Numbered from the stretch's first letter, positions 36,030-45,403 are shown. The stretch: DNA of 64,000 nt from Methylobacterium sp. J-048 (GCF_022829515.1 NZ_JAKSYL010000243.1:62001-126000); one strand, 5' to 3'. Program-made: numbers and translations. The notes: a model not told the origin generated them from the sequence alone.

Positions 36030-36797
36030 ATGCCGCCCGCGCTCGCCGCCCTGACTGCACCGTCACGAGCGCCCGCGCCCCTGATCGTCAGTGCCCTGTT
36101 CCTGAGCGAGACCATCGAGGGGCTGGACGACGGGGCGGCCTTCCTTGATGCCCTGCCCCCGGCCGACGTCGCGCGCATGCGGGCGGCCGGGCGCAGCCTT
36201 ACCCTCGCGCAGGGCCAGAGCGTGTTCCGCCAGGGCGAACCGCATGGCGGCATCTTTCTGATCGAGGCCGGACGGGTCCGGGTGTTCTATACCGGGCCGT
36301 CCGGCCGGCAGATCACCCTGGCCTACTGGACGCCGGGTCATTTCATCGGCGGCCCGAGCCTGACCGGCGGCGGCGTCCATCAATGGTCGGGCGAGGCGAT
36401 CGAGCCCTCACGGGTCACCGCGCTCTCGGCCGCGACCTTGCGCAGCCTGATTCGCCAGATGCCGGATTTCGCCCTGTGCCTGATCGAGGCGCTGGAGGCG
36501 AAGGGCCGCTGCTACACCGCGATGGCGCAGATGCTGGGCACCCGCTCGGTGATCGAGCGTTTGGCACAGCTCCTCCTCAATCTCGGCGATCTCTACGGGA
36601 GGAAGGAAGCGGGCGCCCGCGTCATTGAGCGGCGCATTACGCATGACGAGATCGCGGCGCTCATCGGGTCGACCCGGCAATGGGTGACGATGATGCTCAA
36701 GCGCTTTCAGGCCGACGGCATCGTCGCCGTGGACAAGGCGTCCATCCGCATCCTCCACCCGGAGCGTTTGATCGCCATCGTTCAAGCGGCGTCTTGA
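36030..36797 (+). CDS. Crp/Fnr-family transcriptional regulator
   Basis: The 255-residue protein has a cyclic-nucleotide-binding-like beta barrel (about residues 50-150, with GQSVFRQGEPHGGIFLIEAG and GRQITLAYWTPGHFIGG) and a C-terminal winged HTH (RRITHDEIAALIGSTRQWVT then MMLKRFQADGIV). The N-terminus lacks the Fnr cysteine cluster, so it is not an FeS oxygen sensor. It is divergently transcribed from the SsuABC-type transporter genes and is the obvious candidate for their regulator. Confidence 0.9.
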   Translation: MPPALAALTAPSRAPAPLIVSALFLSETIEGLDDGAAFLDALPPADVARMRAAGRSLTLAQGQSVFRQGEPHGGIFLIEAGRVRVFYTGPSGRQITLAYWTPGHFIGGPSLTGGGVHQWSGEAIEPSRVTALSAATLRSLIRQMPDFALCLIEALEAKGRCYTAMAQMLGTRSVIERLAQLLLNLGDLYGRKEAGARVIERRITHDEIAALIGSTRQWVTMMLKRFQADGIVAVDKASIRILHPERLIAIVQAAS

Positions 36798-36834
36798 GTC
36801 GGGACCCAGGCCGAATCGTAAAGGCGCTCACGGA

Positions 36835-38463
36835 TCACGCCTCCGCGGCGACGGGTTGGGGCGCCGGCAGGCGCTGGCCGGGAATCGCCGCGATGAGGTC
36901 GCGGGTATAGGGATCGCGGGGCCGTTCGAAGACCGCCTCGACCGAGCCTTGCTCGACCGCGCGGCCATCGCGAAGGACCGTGACGGTATCGGCGATCCGC
37001 CGGACCACCGCGAGGTCGTGCGACACGAACAGGTAGGTCAGCCGGCGCTCGGCCTGCATGGCGTCGAGGAGGCGCAGGATCTGCGCCTGCACGGTCACGT
37101 CGAGCGCCGAGACCGCCTCGTCGAGGACCAAGATCTTCGGTTCGAGTACCAGGGCGCGGGCGATCGCGACGCGCTGGCGCTGGCCGCCCGAAAGCGCCGC
37201 CGGATGCCGCCGGAGGAGGCCGGACGGCAGGCCGACCCGCTCGACGATCTCGGCCACGCGCCGGGCCCGCTCGGCCCGGGCGACCGGCTCGAAGTTGAGG
37301 AGCGGCTCCTCGACGATCGCCTCGATCGTCTGGCGCGGGTCGAGGGAGGAGAACGGATTTTGGTAGACGAGCTGGATGCGGCGCCGGAACGTCCGCAGCG
37401 TGTCGCCGCGCAGGGTCGCGAGGTCCAGCCCGTCGACCAGGATCCGGCCGGCGGACGGCCGCTCCAGGCCGACGATCGCCCGGATCGTCGTGGACTTGCC
37501 CGAGCCGGATTCCCCGACGATGGCGTGGGTGGTGCCCGGCGCGACCGTGAAGGACAGCCCGTCCACGGCCCGGAACGGGCGCCGGCCGGCGCCGGGGTAA
37601 TCCCGGACGAGGGTCTCGACGATGACGGCCGGCGGCCCTTCGCGCGGCGCCGGCATCGAGCGAAGCCGGGGCGCGGCGAGCGACGGGATATCGGCGAGGA
37701 GTTGGCTTGTATAGGCGCTGCGCGGTGCGGACAGCACCGAAGCAGCCGGGCCGCGCTCCTGAACGCTGCCGTCGCGCAGCACCACGATCCGGTCGGCGCG
37801 GTCGGCGGCGACGCCCAGATCGTGGGTGACGAGGAGGAGCGCGGTGCCGCTCTCGCGTCGCAGCGTGTCGATGAGGTCGAGGATGCGCTTCTGGACCGTG
37901 ACGTCGAGGGCGCTGGTCGGCTCATCGGCGATGATGAGGCTCGGGCGCAGGGCCGTGGCGATGGCGATCAGCACGCGCTGCTTCATGCCGCCGGAGAGCT
38001 GGTGCGGATACTGGCCGAGCCGCAGGGCCGGCTGTGACAGCCCGACCTGCGCGAGCAGGTCCAGGGTGGCCTCCCGGAGCTCGGCGCGTCCCAGCCGGCG
38101 ATGCAGCCGCAGGATCTCGCCGACCTGGGCCCCGATCGTCTTGACCGGGTTCAGGGACGAGCCTGGATCCTGCGGGATCAGGCTGATCCGTTCGCCGCGC
38201 AGGGCGTCGAGGCGGCGCTGTGACCAGCCGGCGATGTCGGTGCCGGCGAACCGGATCGCGCCGCCGTCGACCCGTCCCCCCTCGGGCAGAAGGCCGATCA
38301 CCGCCTGGACAAGGGTCGTCTTGCCGGAGCCCGACTCGCCGACCAGGGCCACGACCTCGCCGGCGGCGATGTCCAGCGAGATCCCGTGCACCACCCGGCG
38401 GCGCTCCGCCCCGTCGGCGTAGGAGACGTCGAGATTGTCGATCGCGAGGAGCGGCGCGCTCAT
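36835..38463 (-). CDS. Dipeptide/nickel-type ABC transporter, fused double ATPase
   Basis: The 542-residue protein contains two complete ATPase modules as in GsiA/YejF. Module 1 (about 1-260) has GESGSGKTTL, LSGGMKQRVLIA and IIADEPTSALD. Module 2 (about 270-535) has GESGSGKSTT, LSGGQRQRVAIA and LVLDEAVSALD. The ATG at 38463 overlaps the permease stop (ATGA). It powers the two permeases encoded upstream. Note Ala in place of the usual Pro-Thr in the second Walker B (DEAVSALD), a common variant. Confidence 0.93.
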   Translation of the reverse strand: MSAPLLAIDNLDVSYADGAERRRVVHGISLDIAAGEVVALVGESGSGKTTLVQAVIGLLPEGGRVDGGAIRFAGTDIAGWSQRRLDALRGERISLIPQDPGSSLNPVKTIGAQVGEILRLHRRLGRAELREATLDLLAQVGLSQPALRLGQYPHQLSGGMKQRVLIAIATALRPSLIIADEPTSALDVTVQKRILDLIDTLRRESGTALLLVTHDLGVAADRADRIVVLRDGSVQERGPAASVLSAPRSAYTSQLLADIPSLAAPRLRSMPAPREGPPAVIVETLVRDYPGAGRRPFRAVDGLSFTVAPGTTHAIVGESGSGKSTTIRAIVGLERPSAGRILVDGLDLATLRGDTLRTFRRRIQLVYQNPFSSLDPRQTIEAIVEEPLLNFEPVARAERARRVAEIVERVGLPSGLLRRHPAALSGGQRQRVAIARALVLEPKILVLDEAVSALDVTVQAQILRLLDAMQAERRLTYLFVSHDLAVVRRIADTVTVLRDGRAVEQGSVEAVFERPRDPYTRDLIAAIPGQRLPAPQPVAAEA

Positions 38464-39356
38464 CGGGCGTTGCCGGCGAGCGAGCGGCTGATGCGGTTCG
38501 CCGAGAGCACCACCAGGACCACCACGATCCCCGGCGCCGTGGTGAGCCACGCGCGGGAGATGTAGTTGCGGCCCTCCGCGATCAGCAGGCCCCATTCCGG
38601 GGTCGGCGGCGGCGCGCCGTAGCCGAGGAAGCCCAGGGTCGAGATCGACAGGATCGCGGTGCCGAACTGGAGCGCCGCGAGGCCGATGACCGAGGTCAGC
38701 GAGTTCGGGAGCACGTGCCGCCAGAGCACGCGCCAGAAGGTGCCCCCGGAGCCGTAGGCGGCCTCGACGTAGTCGGCGCCGCGCACCCGCACGACTTCGG
38801 AGCGGGTCAGCCGGGCGAAGCTCGCCACCGAGGCGAGCCCGACCGCGATCGCGGCATTCACCGTGCCGAAGCCGAGGAGCACGATGATGGTCAGCGACAG
38901 CAGGAGCGTCGGGATCGCCAGCAAGGTGTCCACGAGCCGCATCACCAGAATGTCCACGAGCCCGCCCTTCGCGCCCGCCACCAGGCCGAGAATCGTCCCG
39001 GCGAAGAGCCCGACGGTCACGGCGACGAAGGCCCCGGACAGCGAGTGGACCGCGCCGTGCACGATCCGGGCATACAGGTCGCGGCCCAAGGCGTCGGTGC
39101 CGAGGAGGTGGGCGGCGCTCGGCGGCAACAGCTTCTCGCGGCCGATGCCGGCGACCGGGTTCTGGCCGGCGAACAAGCCGGGCGCCAGCGCCCAGAGCAC
39201 GACGGTCGCGATGACGAGCCAGGCCAGCGCCAGCCCCGGCGGCGTGCGACGCAGGACGGCGAATCCGCCTCGCGTGATCCGCCAGGCCGCCGCGGCGGGG
39301 GCCGTCCGGCCGGCCTCGGAGCCGGATGCGAAGATGCCCGTCGGGACCGTACTCAT
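38460..39356 (-). CDS. Dipeptide/nickel-type ABC permease, DppC-like
   Basis: A 298-residue permease with an N-terminal extension and about six membrane helices. GTDALGRDLYARIVHGAVHS is the DppC/NikC signature, and the EAA-type loop reads YVEAAYGSGGTFWRVLWRHV then LPNSL. Start and stop overlap its neighbours by four bases each, consistent with one transcription unit. Confidence 0.93.
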   Translation of the reverse strand: MSTVPTGIFASGSEAGRTAPAAAAWRITRGGFAVLRRTPPGLALAWLVIATVVLWALAPGLFAGQNPVAGIGREKLLPPSAAHLLGTDALGRDLYARIVHGAVHSLSGAFVAVTVGLFAGTILGLVAGAKGGLVDILVMRLVDTLLAIPTLLLSLTIIVLLGFGTVNAAIAVGLASVASFARLTRSEVVRVRGADYVEAAYGSGGTFWRVLWRHVLPNSLTSVIGLAALQFGTAILSISTLGFLGYGAPPPTPEWGLLIAEGRNYISRAWLTTAPGIVVVLVVLSANRISRSLAGNAR

Positions 39357-40291
39357 CGAGCTTCCGCCTCGGCGATGCGCGGGTCGAGCAGCGGGTAAAG
39401 GAGATCGACCGCGAGATTGATGAGCACGAAAGCCGTGGCCGAGATCACCACCACGGCCTGGAGCACCGCCACGTCCTGGTTGGCGACGGCCTGCTGGGTC
39501 AGGGTGCCGAGCCCGTTGAGGCCGAACACCGTCTCGGTCACGACCGCGCCGGCGAGGAGTTCGCCGAAGAGCACGCCCGCGATCGTCAGTGTCGGCAGGA
39601 GCGCATTCGGGACGACGTGGCGCCACAGGACGGAGTGGCGGCTCGCGCCCTTCGCCCGCGCCACGGCGACGAAGGGCTGGGTCAGCACGGCGTCGATGTT
39701 GCGCATCAGGATCTGCGCGAGTGGCGCCGAGATCGGCACCGCCAGCGCCGCGACCGGCAGGATCAGCCGCTCCCACGGGCCCGGATCGATCACGGGGACG
39801 AGCTTGAGCTGGAACGAGAACACCTGGATCAGCAGGATGCCGAGCCAGAACACCGGCACCGAGACGAACAGCGACGGCAAAGCGGCGAGACCGTTGCGCA
39901 GCCAGACGAGCCCGGTGAGGTTCGACAGGACGGATACGGTGAGCGCCAGGATCACCGCCGCCAGGAAGCCGAGCCCGGCGAGCGTCAGGGTCGCGGGCAG
40001 GTTCGCCGCGAGACTGTCTCGCACCGGCACCCCGGCCTGCACCGAAGTGCCGAAATCGCCGGTCAGGAAGCTGCCGAGCGCGCGCAGGTACTGGCTCCAG
40101 AGCGGCGTGCCGGCGCCGTAGGCGGCGTGGATCTCGGCGATCTGCTCCGGGCTCAGCCCCAGATCCGGATTCATGAACTTGATCAGGATCGCGTCGGCGG
40201 GCAGCGCCTGCAGAAGCAGGAACGAGGCCGTGAACGCGGCGAGCAGGACGATCAGGGCCTGTCCGATGCGCGCGAGGAGCCGCCGCACCAT
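39353..40291 (-). CDS. Dipeptide/nickel-type ABC permease, DppB-like
   Basis: The 312-residue permease starts at the ATG at 40291, 11 bases after the binding-protein stop. It has the DppB N-terminus (LLARIGQALIVLLAAFTASF), a periplasmic loop with LGLSPEQIAEIHAAYG, and the EAA loop FVAVARAKGASRHSVLWRHV then VPNALLP. A longer upstream open frame overlaps the binding protein in another frame and is not coding. Confidence 0.93.
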   Translation of the reverse strand: MVRRLLARIGQALIVLLAAFTASFLLLQALPADAILIKFMNPDLGLSPEQIAEIHAAYGAGTPLWSQYLRALGSFLTGDFGTSVQAGVPVRDSLAANLPATLTLAGLGFLAAVILALTVSVLSNLTGLVWLRNGLAALPSLFVSVPVFWLGILLIQVFSFQLKLVPVIDPGPWERLILPVAALAVPISAPLAQILMRNIDAVLTQPFVAVARAKGASRHSVLWRHVVPNALLPTLTIAGVLFGELLAGAVVTETVFGLNGLGTLTQQAVANQDVAVLQAVVVISATAFVLINLAVDLLYPLLDPRIAEAEAR

Positions 40292-40302
40292 CGGCAAACC
40301 CC

Positions 40303-41979
40303 TCACGGCCGGGTGAGCCAGGTGCCGTAGAAGCTCGGCCGCCCGACCGCCTCGAAGGCCAGCCCCTTGACCAGGGGTGAGGCCGCGAAGGCCTGGGGCT
40401 CCTCGAAGATCGGGATCACGTAGGCTTGGTCGAGCAGGTATTCCTGGACTTCGCCGACCAGCCGGAGGCGCTTCGCCCGGTCCGGCTCGCCCGCAATCGC
40501 GTCGAAAAGGCCGTTCAGCCTTTCGTCGACGAAGGCCTGGACCTTCGTCGACGATCCGCCCTTCTGGAGGAGCGCGTCGCGGTTCTTCGGATAGAACTGG
40601 CTTTTGATCACGTCCGGGTCGGCGCGGCCGACCATCACGGGCGCGACGCCGGTCTTGAGCGGGTCGAGCATGTCGAGGGTGCGGCTGCCGGAATCGCCGG
40701 CGAGCACGGACAGCTTCACGCCGACCTTCGCCCATTGCTGGGCGACGAGCTGCAGCATGTCCTTGTTCTGAGGCTGCGGCAGGGATTCGTAGGCGGTGAG
40801 CGCGAGTTCGCGGCCGTCCTTGCGGCGTATGCCGTCGGGGCCGACCCGCCAGCCGGCTTCGTCGAGAAGCTTCCGCGCGGCCGCCTCGTCCGGCGCGAGC
40901 TTCGCGGAGAGATCGCGGTAGCCGGTCGCCGTCGCGGCGATCACCGACGTCGCGCGGGGATAGTGGTCCGAGTAGAGCGTGTCCACGATTTCGCGGGTGT
41001 CGGTGGCGAGCGTCAGCGCCCGGCGCACGCGCAGGTCCGCGACCAGCGGATTGTCGGGCCGGAAGGCGATCGAATTGTTGACGCCCCGCGTCGAGGGCGC
41101 GGAGATCGGAAACCCTTTCGCCTCCACCTCGCGCTCGTCATAGGCCTGGATCTGGCGGATGACATGCGCCTGACCGGCCAGGAGCGCGCCGATCCGGACG
41201 CTGTCCTCCGGCGTCACGATCAGCTTGATCCCGTCGAGATAGGCCCGCCCGCCGTGGCTGGATTTCGGCGGCCCCCAGGCATAGTCCTTGCGCGCAGCGA
41301 ACACGATCTCGCGCCCGAGCGTCTCGCGGACGACGACGAACGGTCCCGAGCCGACGATCCGGGTCGCGTCGCCGAGCTGATCGAAGGGCAGGCTCAGCGT
41401 CTTCGGCGCGACGAGCCCCGAGCCGATGACCGAAGTGGCCTGCAGGAAGCCCGGCGCGGGCTTGGTGAAGTGGAAGCGCACCGTGAGCGGTCCGAGCACC
41501 TCGCTGCGGGCGTAATTGTTGACCGCCTCCGAGACCGGCAGCTTGAGGTCCTTGTTGCCGAGACCGAACGTGTCGAAGTTTTTGGCGACCGCCGCGGCGT
41601 CGACGGGGGTGCCGTCGGAGAAGGTCACGCCCTCGCGGATCTCGAACGTGTAGGTCGTGGCATCTGCGTCGACCGTCCAGGACTTGGCGATCCACGGTTC
41701 GATCTCGAGGGTCTCTGGGTTCTGATAGGTGAGCTTGTCGGTGATCTGGTTGAGGACGCCGCCGTTCGGGTAGAAGCCGCCTGCCGGGGGATAGAGGTTC
41801 GAATGCGCCTGCTGCTCCAGGTAGACCAGCGTGCCGCCCTGCACCGGCTCCTCCGCGGCCGAGGCCGGCGCCGCGACGAACGCCGCCAGCACGGCCGCAA
41901 CGGCGCCGAGGGCGGCACGACGCGTCGCCGCATCGCCGCCCCAGCCTATCCGGCGCCGGCTCGCTTCGTCCCTGGCCAT
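40303..41979 (-). CDS. ABC transporter substrate-binding protein, SBP family 5
   Basis: The 558-residue exported protein has a twin-Arg-like start (TRRAALGAVAAVLAAFVAAP). It belongs to the DppA/OppA family with GGTLVYLEQQAHSNLYPPAG, FEIREGVTFSDGTPVDAAAV, RRALTLATDTREIVDTLYSD and a C-terminal EVQEYLLDQAYVIPIFEEPQ. The YLEQQxHSNLYPPxxGFYPNGG start is found in a subgroup of family-5 proteins linked to sulfur or xenobiotic loci, which I recall rather than can verify. It is the first gene of the operon; an AT-rich stretch upstream (42000-42070) should hold the promoter. Confidence 0.9.
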   Translation of the reverse strand: MARDEASRRRIGWGGDAATRRAALGAVAAVLAAFVAAPASAAEEPVQGGTLVYLEQQAHSNLYPPAGGFYPNGGVLNQITDKLTYQNPETLEIEPWIAKSWTVDADATTYTFEIREGVTFSDGTPVDAAAVAKNFDTFGLGNKDLKLPVSEAVNNYARSEVLGPLTVRFHFTKPAPGFLQATSVIGSGLVAPKTLSLPFDQLGDATRIVGSGPFVVVRETLGREIVFAARKDYAWGPPKSSHGGRAYLDGIKLIVTPEDSVRIGALLAGQAHVIRQIQAYDEREVEAKGFPISAPSTRGVNNSIAFRPDNPLVADLRVRRALTLATDTREIVDTLYSDHYPRATSVIAATATGYRDLSAKLAPDEAAARKLLDEAGWRVGPDGIRRKDGRELALTAYESLPQPQNKDMLQLVAQQWAKVGVKLSVLAGDSGSRTLDMLDPLKTGVAPVMVGRADPDVIKSQFYPKNRDALLQKGGSSTKVQAFVDERLNGLFDAIAGEPDRAKRLRLVGEVQEYLLDQAYVIPIFEEPQAFAASPLVKGLAFEAVGRPSFYGTWLTRP

Positions 41980-42213
41980 CTACGATCTCCCGTCTCCCAC
42001 CATAGAGGGCCGGCGTTTGTCGCGATGCAATAAGCGTCGATCACAAAACTAAATCCTTCTATCCAGCCAGGATTTCAGGGAATGACTCATCCATTGCTTG
42101 CCGGGATTTTGTAAAGAACCATCGCTTTGTTTGCAGAGGACCTTCGTGGCACGCTGCGCAGCTGTGAACGGCTTCGCTTCCGAACGGCGAAGCAGCGAGG
42201 ATGGACCTGCCGC

Positions 42214-42957
42214 ATGCCGCTCAGCCTGGACCACATCGTCATCGCCGTCGCCGATCTCGACGCCGCGATCCGGGATTACGAGGCGCTGGGCTTCACGGTG
42301 ATCCCGGGCGGCGAGCATGCGGGCGGCGTCACCCACAACGCCCTCGTGGTCTTCGCCGACGGCACCTACCTGGAATTGATCGCGTTCCGCCGGCCCGATC
42401 CGGATTCCCGCTGGTGGCGGCTGCTCGACCGGGCGGGCGAAGGCTTCGTCGATTACGCGTTGCGCCCCGACGATGTCGGCGCCGCGATCGCGCGTGCCAA
42501 CGCGCGCGGCCTCGATTTCGAAGGGCCGTTCGACGGCGGTCGCGCCCGCCCGGACGGCGCCGTGCTGCGGTGGCAGACGGCGCGCTCGCCGCGCTCGGAC
42601 GTGCCCTTCCTGTGCGGCGACCTCACGCCCCGGGCGCTGCGGGTGCCGGAGGGCGCGGCTCGGCACCACGCTAACGAGGTCTCTGGCATCGCCGAGGTCG
42701 CGGTCGCCGTGAGGGATCCGGCGGTCAGTGCGCGACGGTACCAGGCCCTGCTGGCCACAGACCATGGACAAACAGCATTCACTCTGGGCGGCAGCGTCCT
42801 TCGGCTCGCGGCACGCGAGTCGGGCATTGAGGTCGCGCGGGCTCTCGACGCAAGGGACGAGGGGCCTTACGCCGTGCGGTTCCGGTCGCCCGGCCCGGCG
42901 GCGGAGCTCGATCTGGCCCGCACGCACGGCGCGCGCCTTCACCTCGGCGCCGCCTGA
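42214..42957 (+). CDS. VOC-superfamily (glyoxalase-like) protein
   Basis: A 247-residue protein from the ATG at 42214. The N-terminal half is a glyoxalase-like domain (LDHIVIAVADLDAAIRDYEA then LGFTVIPGGEHAGGVTHNAL, and GTYLELIAFRRPD with the metal-type Glu). A second, weaker VOC-like unit follows from about residue 155 (SGIAEVAVAVRDPAVSARRY). It resembles glyoxalase-like Pfam PF13468 members of unknown substrate. It is convergent with the cysteine-synthase gene and divergent from the ABC operon. Confidence 0.8.
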   Translation: MPLSLDHIVIAVADLDAAIRDYEALGFTVIPGGEHAGGVTHNALVVFADGTYLELIAFRRPDPDSRWWRLLDRAGEGFVDYALRPDDVGAAIARANARGLDFEGPFDGGRARPDGAVLRWQTARSPRSDVPFLCGDLTPRALRVPEGAARHHANEVSGIAEVAVAVRDPAVSARRYQALLATDHGQTAFTLGGSVLRLAARESGIEVARALDARDEGPYAVRFRSPGPAAELDLARTHGARLHLGAA

Positions 42958-42978
42958 TCCGGCTGACGGCCGATTCCC

Positions 42979-44046
42979 TCAGCCGAGGGGACCATGATAG
43001 CTCGGCTTCGGATCGGTTCCGACAGCCGGGCCCGACCACGCGCCCGATCGGCGCTGGAGGCCGGGTGCGGGATCGGGCTGCGGCGTCCGGTCTCCATCGA
43101 CGCCAGGCTGGGAGAGATACCGCTCGCCGCTATCGGCAACGATGGCGACGATGGTCCGGCCCGCATTCTCCGGCCGTGCGGCGAGTTGGGCTGCCGCGAA
43201 CAGAACCGCGCCCGAGGACGGCCCTGCCGTGAGCCCTTCATCCCGCGCCAGCGCCCGAGCCGTGAGCCGAGCCTGGGCCGTCTCGCACGCGATCACCGCG
43301 TCGACGACGCCGGGATCGTAGTTCCCGGGAAGATGCTGCGCGTCCACCTCGGTCACCTTGTGCACGCCCTCGACGGTGTCCACGTCCGGATGGTCGGGGG
43401 TCGGGACGGACCCGGCCGCCGGCTCGACCACCACCACCTTCAGGCTTGGCTTCTGCGCTTTCAGGTACCGGCCGGTGCCCGAGACCGTGCCGCCGGTTCC
43501 CACCGCCGACACGAGGATGTCGACCGCTCCCGCCGTATCGCGCCAGATCTCCGGCCCCGTCGTTTCGAAATGGATGCGGGGGTTGGCCGGATTGCCGCGC
43601 TGGTTGGTGTAGAAGGCGTCCGGATTCGCCTGTCGCATCCGATCGATGATGAGGTCGACGGCGCCGGGCTGCAGGAACTCGGCATCGTCGATCAGGATCG
43701 TCCGGGCGCCGTACTGATGGATCAGGGCGATCTTCTCGGGGCTGGTGGAGGCGCGCAGGTAGAACTTCGCCCGGTAGCCTCGGGCCGCGGCCAGGGCCGC
43801 GAGCCCGATCCCGGTATTGCCGCTGGTGAGATCGACCAGCGTCTGGCCGGGCCGGAGATGACCCTCGGCCTCCGCGGCGCGGATGATCCCCCAGGCGGTG
43901 CGGTCCTTGATGCTGCCGGCCGGGTTCAGGTACTCGATCTTCGCCAGGATGCGGCAGAGGCCGCTCTGCCCGCCGTCGAAGCGCTTGAGCTCAAGCAGCG
44001 GCGTGTTGCCGATCAGCGCGCCGAGATGATCGGGCCACTCGCTCAC
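42979..44046 (-). CDS. Cysteine synthase (O-acetylserine sulfhydrylase family)
   Basis: The 355-residue PLP enzyme forms cysteine from an activated serine and sulfide. I chose the GTG at 44046 with GGAG eight bases upstream. Motifs are LIGNTPLLEL, NPAGSIKDRTAWG with the PLP lysine (CysK has PxxSxKDR), TSGNTGIGLA for phosphate binding, AVGTGGTVSGTGRYL, and TAGPSSGAVLFAA near the end. The frame is also open upstream into the permease gene, giving one 784-codon open frame (see findings). The location beside a monooxygenase and ABC genes fits sulfur scavenging. Confidence 0.88.
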   Translation of the reverse strand: MSEWPDHLGALIGNTPLLELKRFDGGQSGLCRILAKIEYLNPAGSIKDRTAWGIIRAAEAEGHLRPGQTLVDLTSGNTGIGLAALAAARGYRAKFYLRASTSPEKIALIHQYGARTILIDDAEFLQPGAVDLIIDRMRQANPDAFYTNQRGNPANPRIHFETTGPEIWRDTAGAVDILVSAVGTGGTVSGTGRYLKAQKPSLKVVVVEPAAGSVPTPDHPDVDTVEGVHKVTEVDAQHLPGNYDPGVVDAVIACETAQARLTARALARDEGLTAGPSSGAVLFAAAQLAARPENAGRTIVAIVADSGERYLSQPGVDGDRTPQPDPAPGLQRRSGAWSGPAVGTDPKPSYHGPLG

Positions 44047-44198
44047 GCGTCGATCTCCGTCGTCCGGACCGATCGGTTCGGCGGCTGCCTCCGGTGCCGA
44101 GCCGGCCGGCTCCGCTCCTGACCGGCGTGCGGATCGGAATCGTCGGGGTCGCCCAGTATCGGGAAGGCGATCTGCCGGATCGAAGCCTGCGCCATCGC

Positions 44199-44403
44199 TC
44201 AAAACTTCGGCAGGCCGGGCGGGTTGGTCTCGGAGCGCGGCAGCGCCTCCTCCTCCAAACCCCAGCGGGCCAGGGCCCGGCCATACGTACCGTTGGCGAT
44301 CAAGTCGTTGGTGGCGAGCGTCAGCGCATCGACCAGGCCGCTGCCCTTGCGGGTCGCGATCGCCACATCCGATGTCAGCGGCCAGCCGGCGCTGAGCGTG
44401 CCC
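44199..44403 (-). pseudogene. C-terminal tail of an amino-acid-type binding-protein gene
   Basis: A third minus-strand frame, different from the permease frame, reads GTLSAGWPLTSDVAIATRKG, SGLVDALTLATNDLIANGTY, GRALARWGLEEEALPRSETN and PPGLPKF, then a stop at 44199. This is the end of an SBP family 3 protein. The other ~230 residues, including the signal peptide, are absent, and the sequence joins directly to the permease. A deletion has removed the binding-protein 5' part and the permease stop. Confidence 0.78.
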
Positions 44404-45333
44404 GCCTGCCGGATGGGCGATCAGCGAGGGCGGCGGCTCGCGCAGCGCGCCGCGGGCGTAGTAGCGCTCGACGTGGCGCTGGACGAAGGACAGCACGCTC
44501 AAGACCACGAGGTACCAGACCGTCGCCACCATCAGCAGCGGGATGACTTCGAGGTTGCGCCGGTAGATGACCTGCACCGTGTAGAACAGATCCGGCAGCG
44601 CCAGGATGTAGACCACCGAGGTATACTTCGTGATCTCGGTGATCTGATTGAACGCGGCCGGCAGGATCGAGCGCATCGCCTGGGGCAGCACGATCCGGGT
44701 GATCTGCCGACGCCACGGCAGACCCAGCGCCGCCGCGGCTTCGAGCTGGCCCTGGTCGACCGAAAGGAGGCCGCCGCGCACGATCTCCGCCGAGAAGGCC
44801 GCGGTGTGAAGGGTGAGGCCGAGCACCGCCGCCAGGAACGGCGTGATCAGCTGGGTCGTCTGCCAGGGTCCGAAGCTGATCCCGGTGAACGGCACCCCGA
44901 CCGAGAGCGTCGGGTAGAGGTATCCGAGGTTGTTGAGGATCAGCAGCAGCACGATCAGCGGGACCGAGCGGAACAGCCAGACGTACCCCCAGGACAGGCC
45001 GGCGAGCAGCGGTGAGCCGGAGATGCGGGCGAAGGCCAGGAGGCCGGCGAGCAGGAAACCGAAGACCGCGCTCATCAGGGTCAGGAGCAGGGTACGCCCG
45101 AGCCCGGCCAGGACCGGTTCGGCGAAGAACCACTCGGCGAAGACCTCCCAGCCCCAGCGCGGGTTGGTGAGGACCGAGTACAGGATCGCCGCGATCACCA
45201 GACCGGCGAACACCGTCCCGATGCTGCGCGCCGGATAGCGCGCCGGGACGATCCGGGCGCGGCTGAAGTCGCGGGCCGAGCCTGGATTGCGGGCGTGCCC
45301 GGGCAGGCTCGCCACGTCGCTGGCGAAGGTCAT
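44404..45333 (-). CDS. Amino-acid-type ABC permease (HisM/GltK type), 3' end rearranged
   Basis: The first ~300 residues from the ATG at 45333 form a polar amino-acid permease: GLGRTLLLTLMSAVFGFLLA near residue 80, the EAA-type loop EAAAALGLPWRRQITRIVLP then QAMRSILPAAFNQ near residue 205, and about five helices. The normal end is YYARGALREPPPSLI; after that the frame has no stop and runs through the binding-protein relic in a wrong frame and then in frame into CysK. The membrane part itself looks complete. No ATPase gene is adjacent. Confidence 0.8.
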
Positions 45334-45340
45334 GTCAGGC

Positions 45341-45385
45341 TCTCTCGGGGCAGGGTCTCGCGGGGCAGGGTCTCTCGGGATGGCC
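45341..45385 (+). repeat. 15-bp tandem repeat, three units
   Basis: TCTCTCGGGGCAGGG, TCTCGCGGGGCAGGG and TCTCTCGGGATGGCC follow each other between the monooxygenase stop and the permease start. The third unit is degenerate. Confidence 0.6.
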
Positions 45386-45403
45386 GTCTCGGCGGGGCGG
45401 AAC

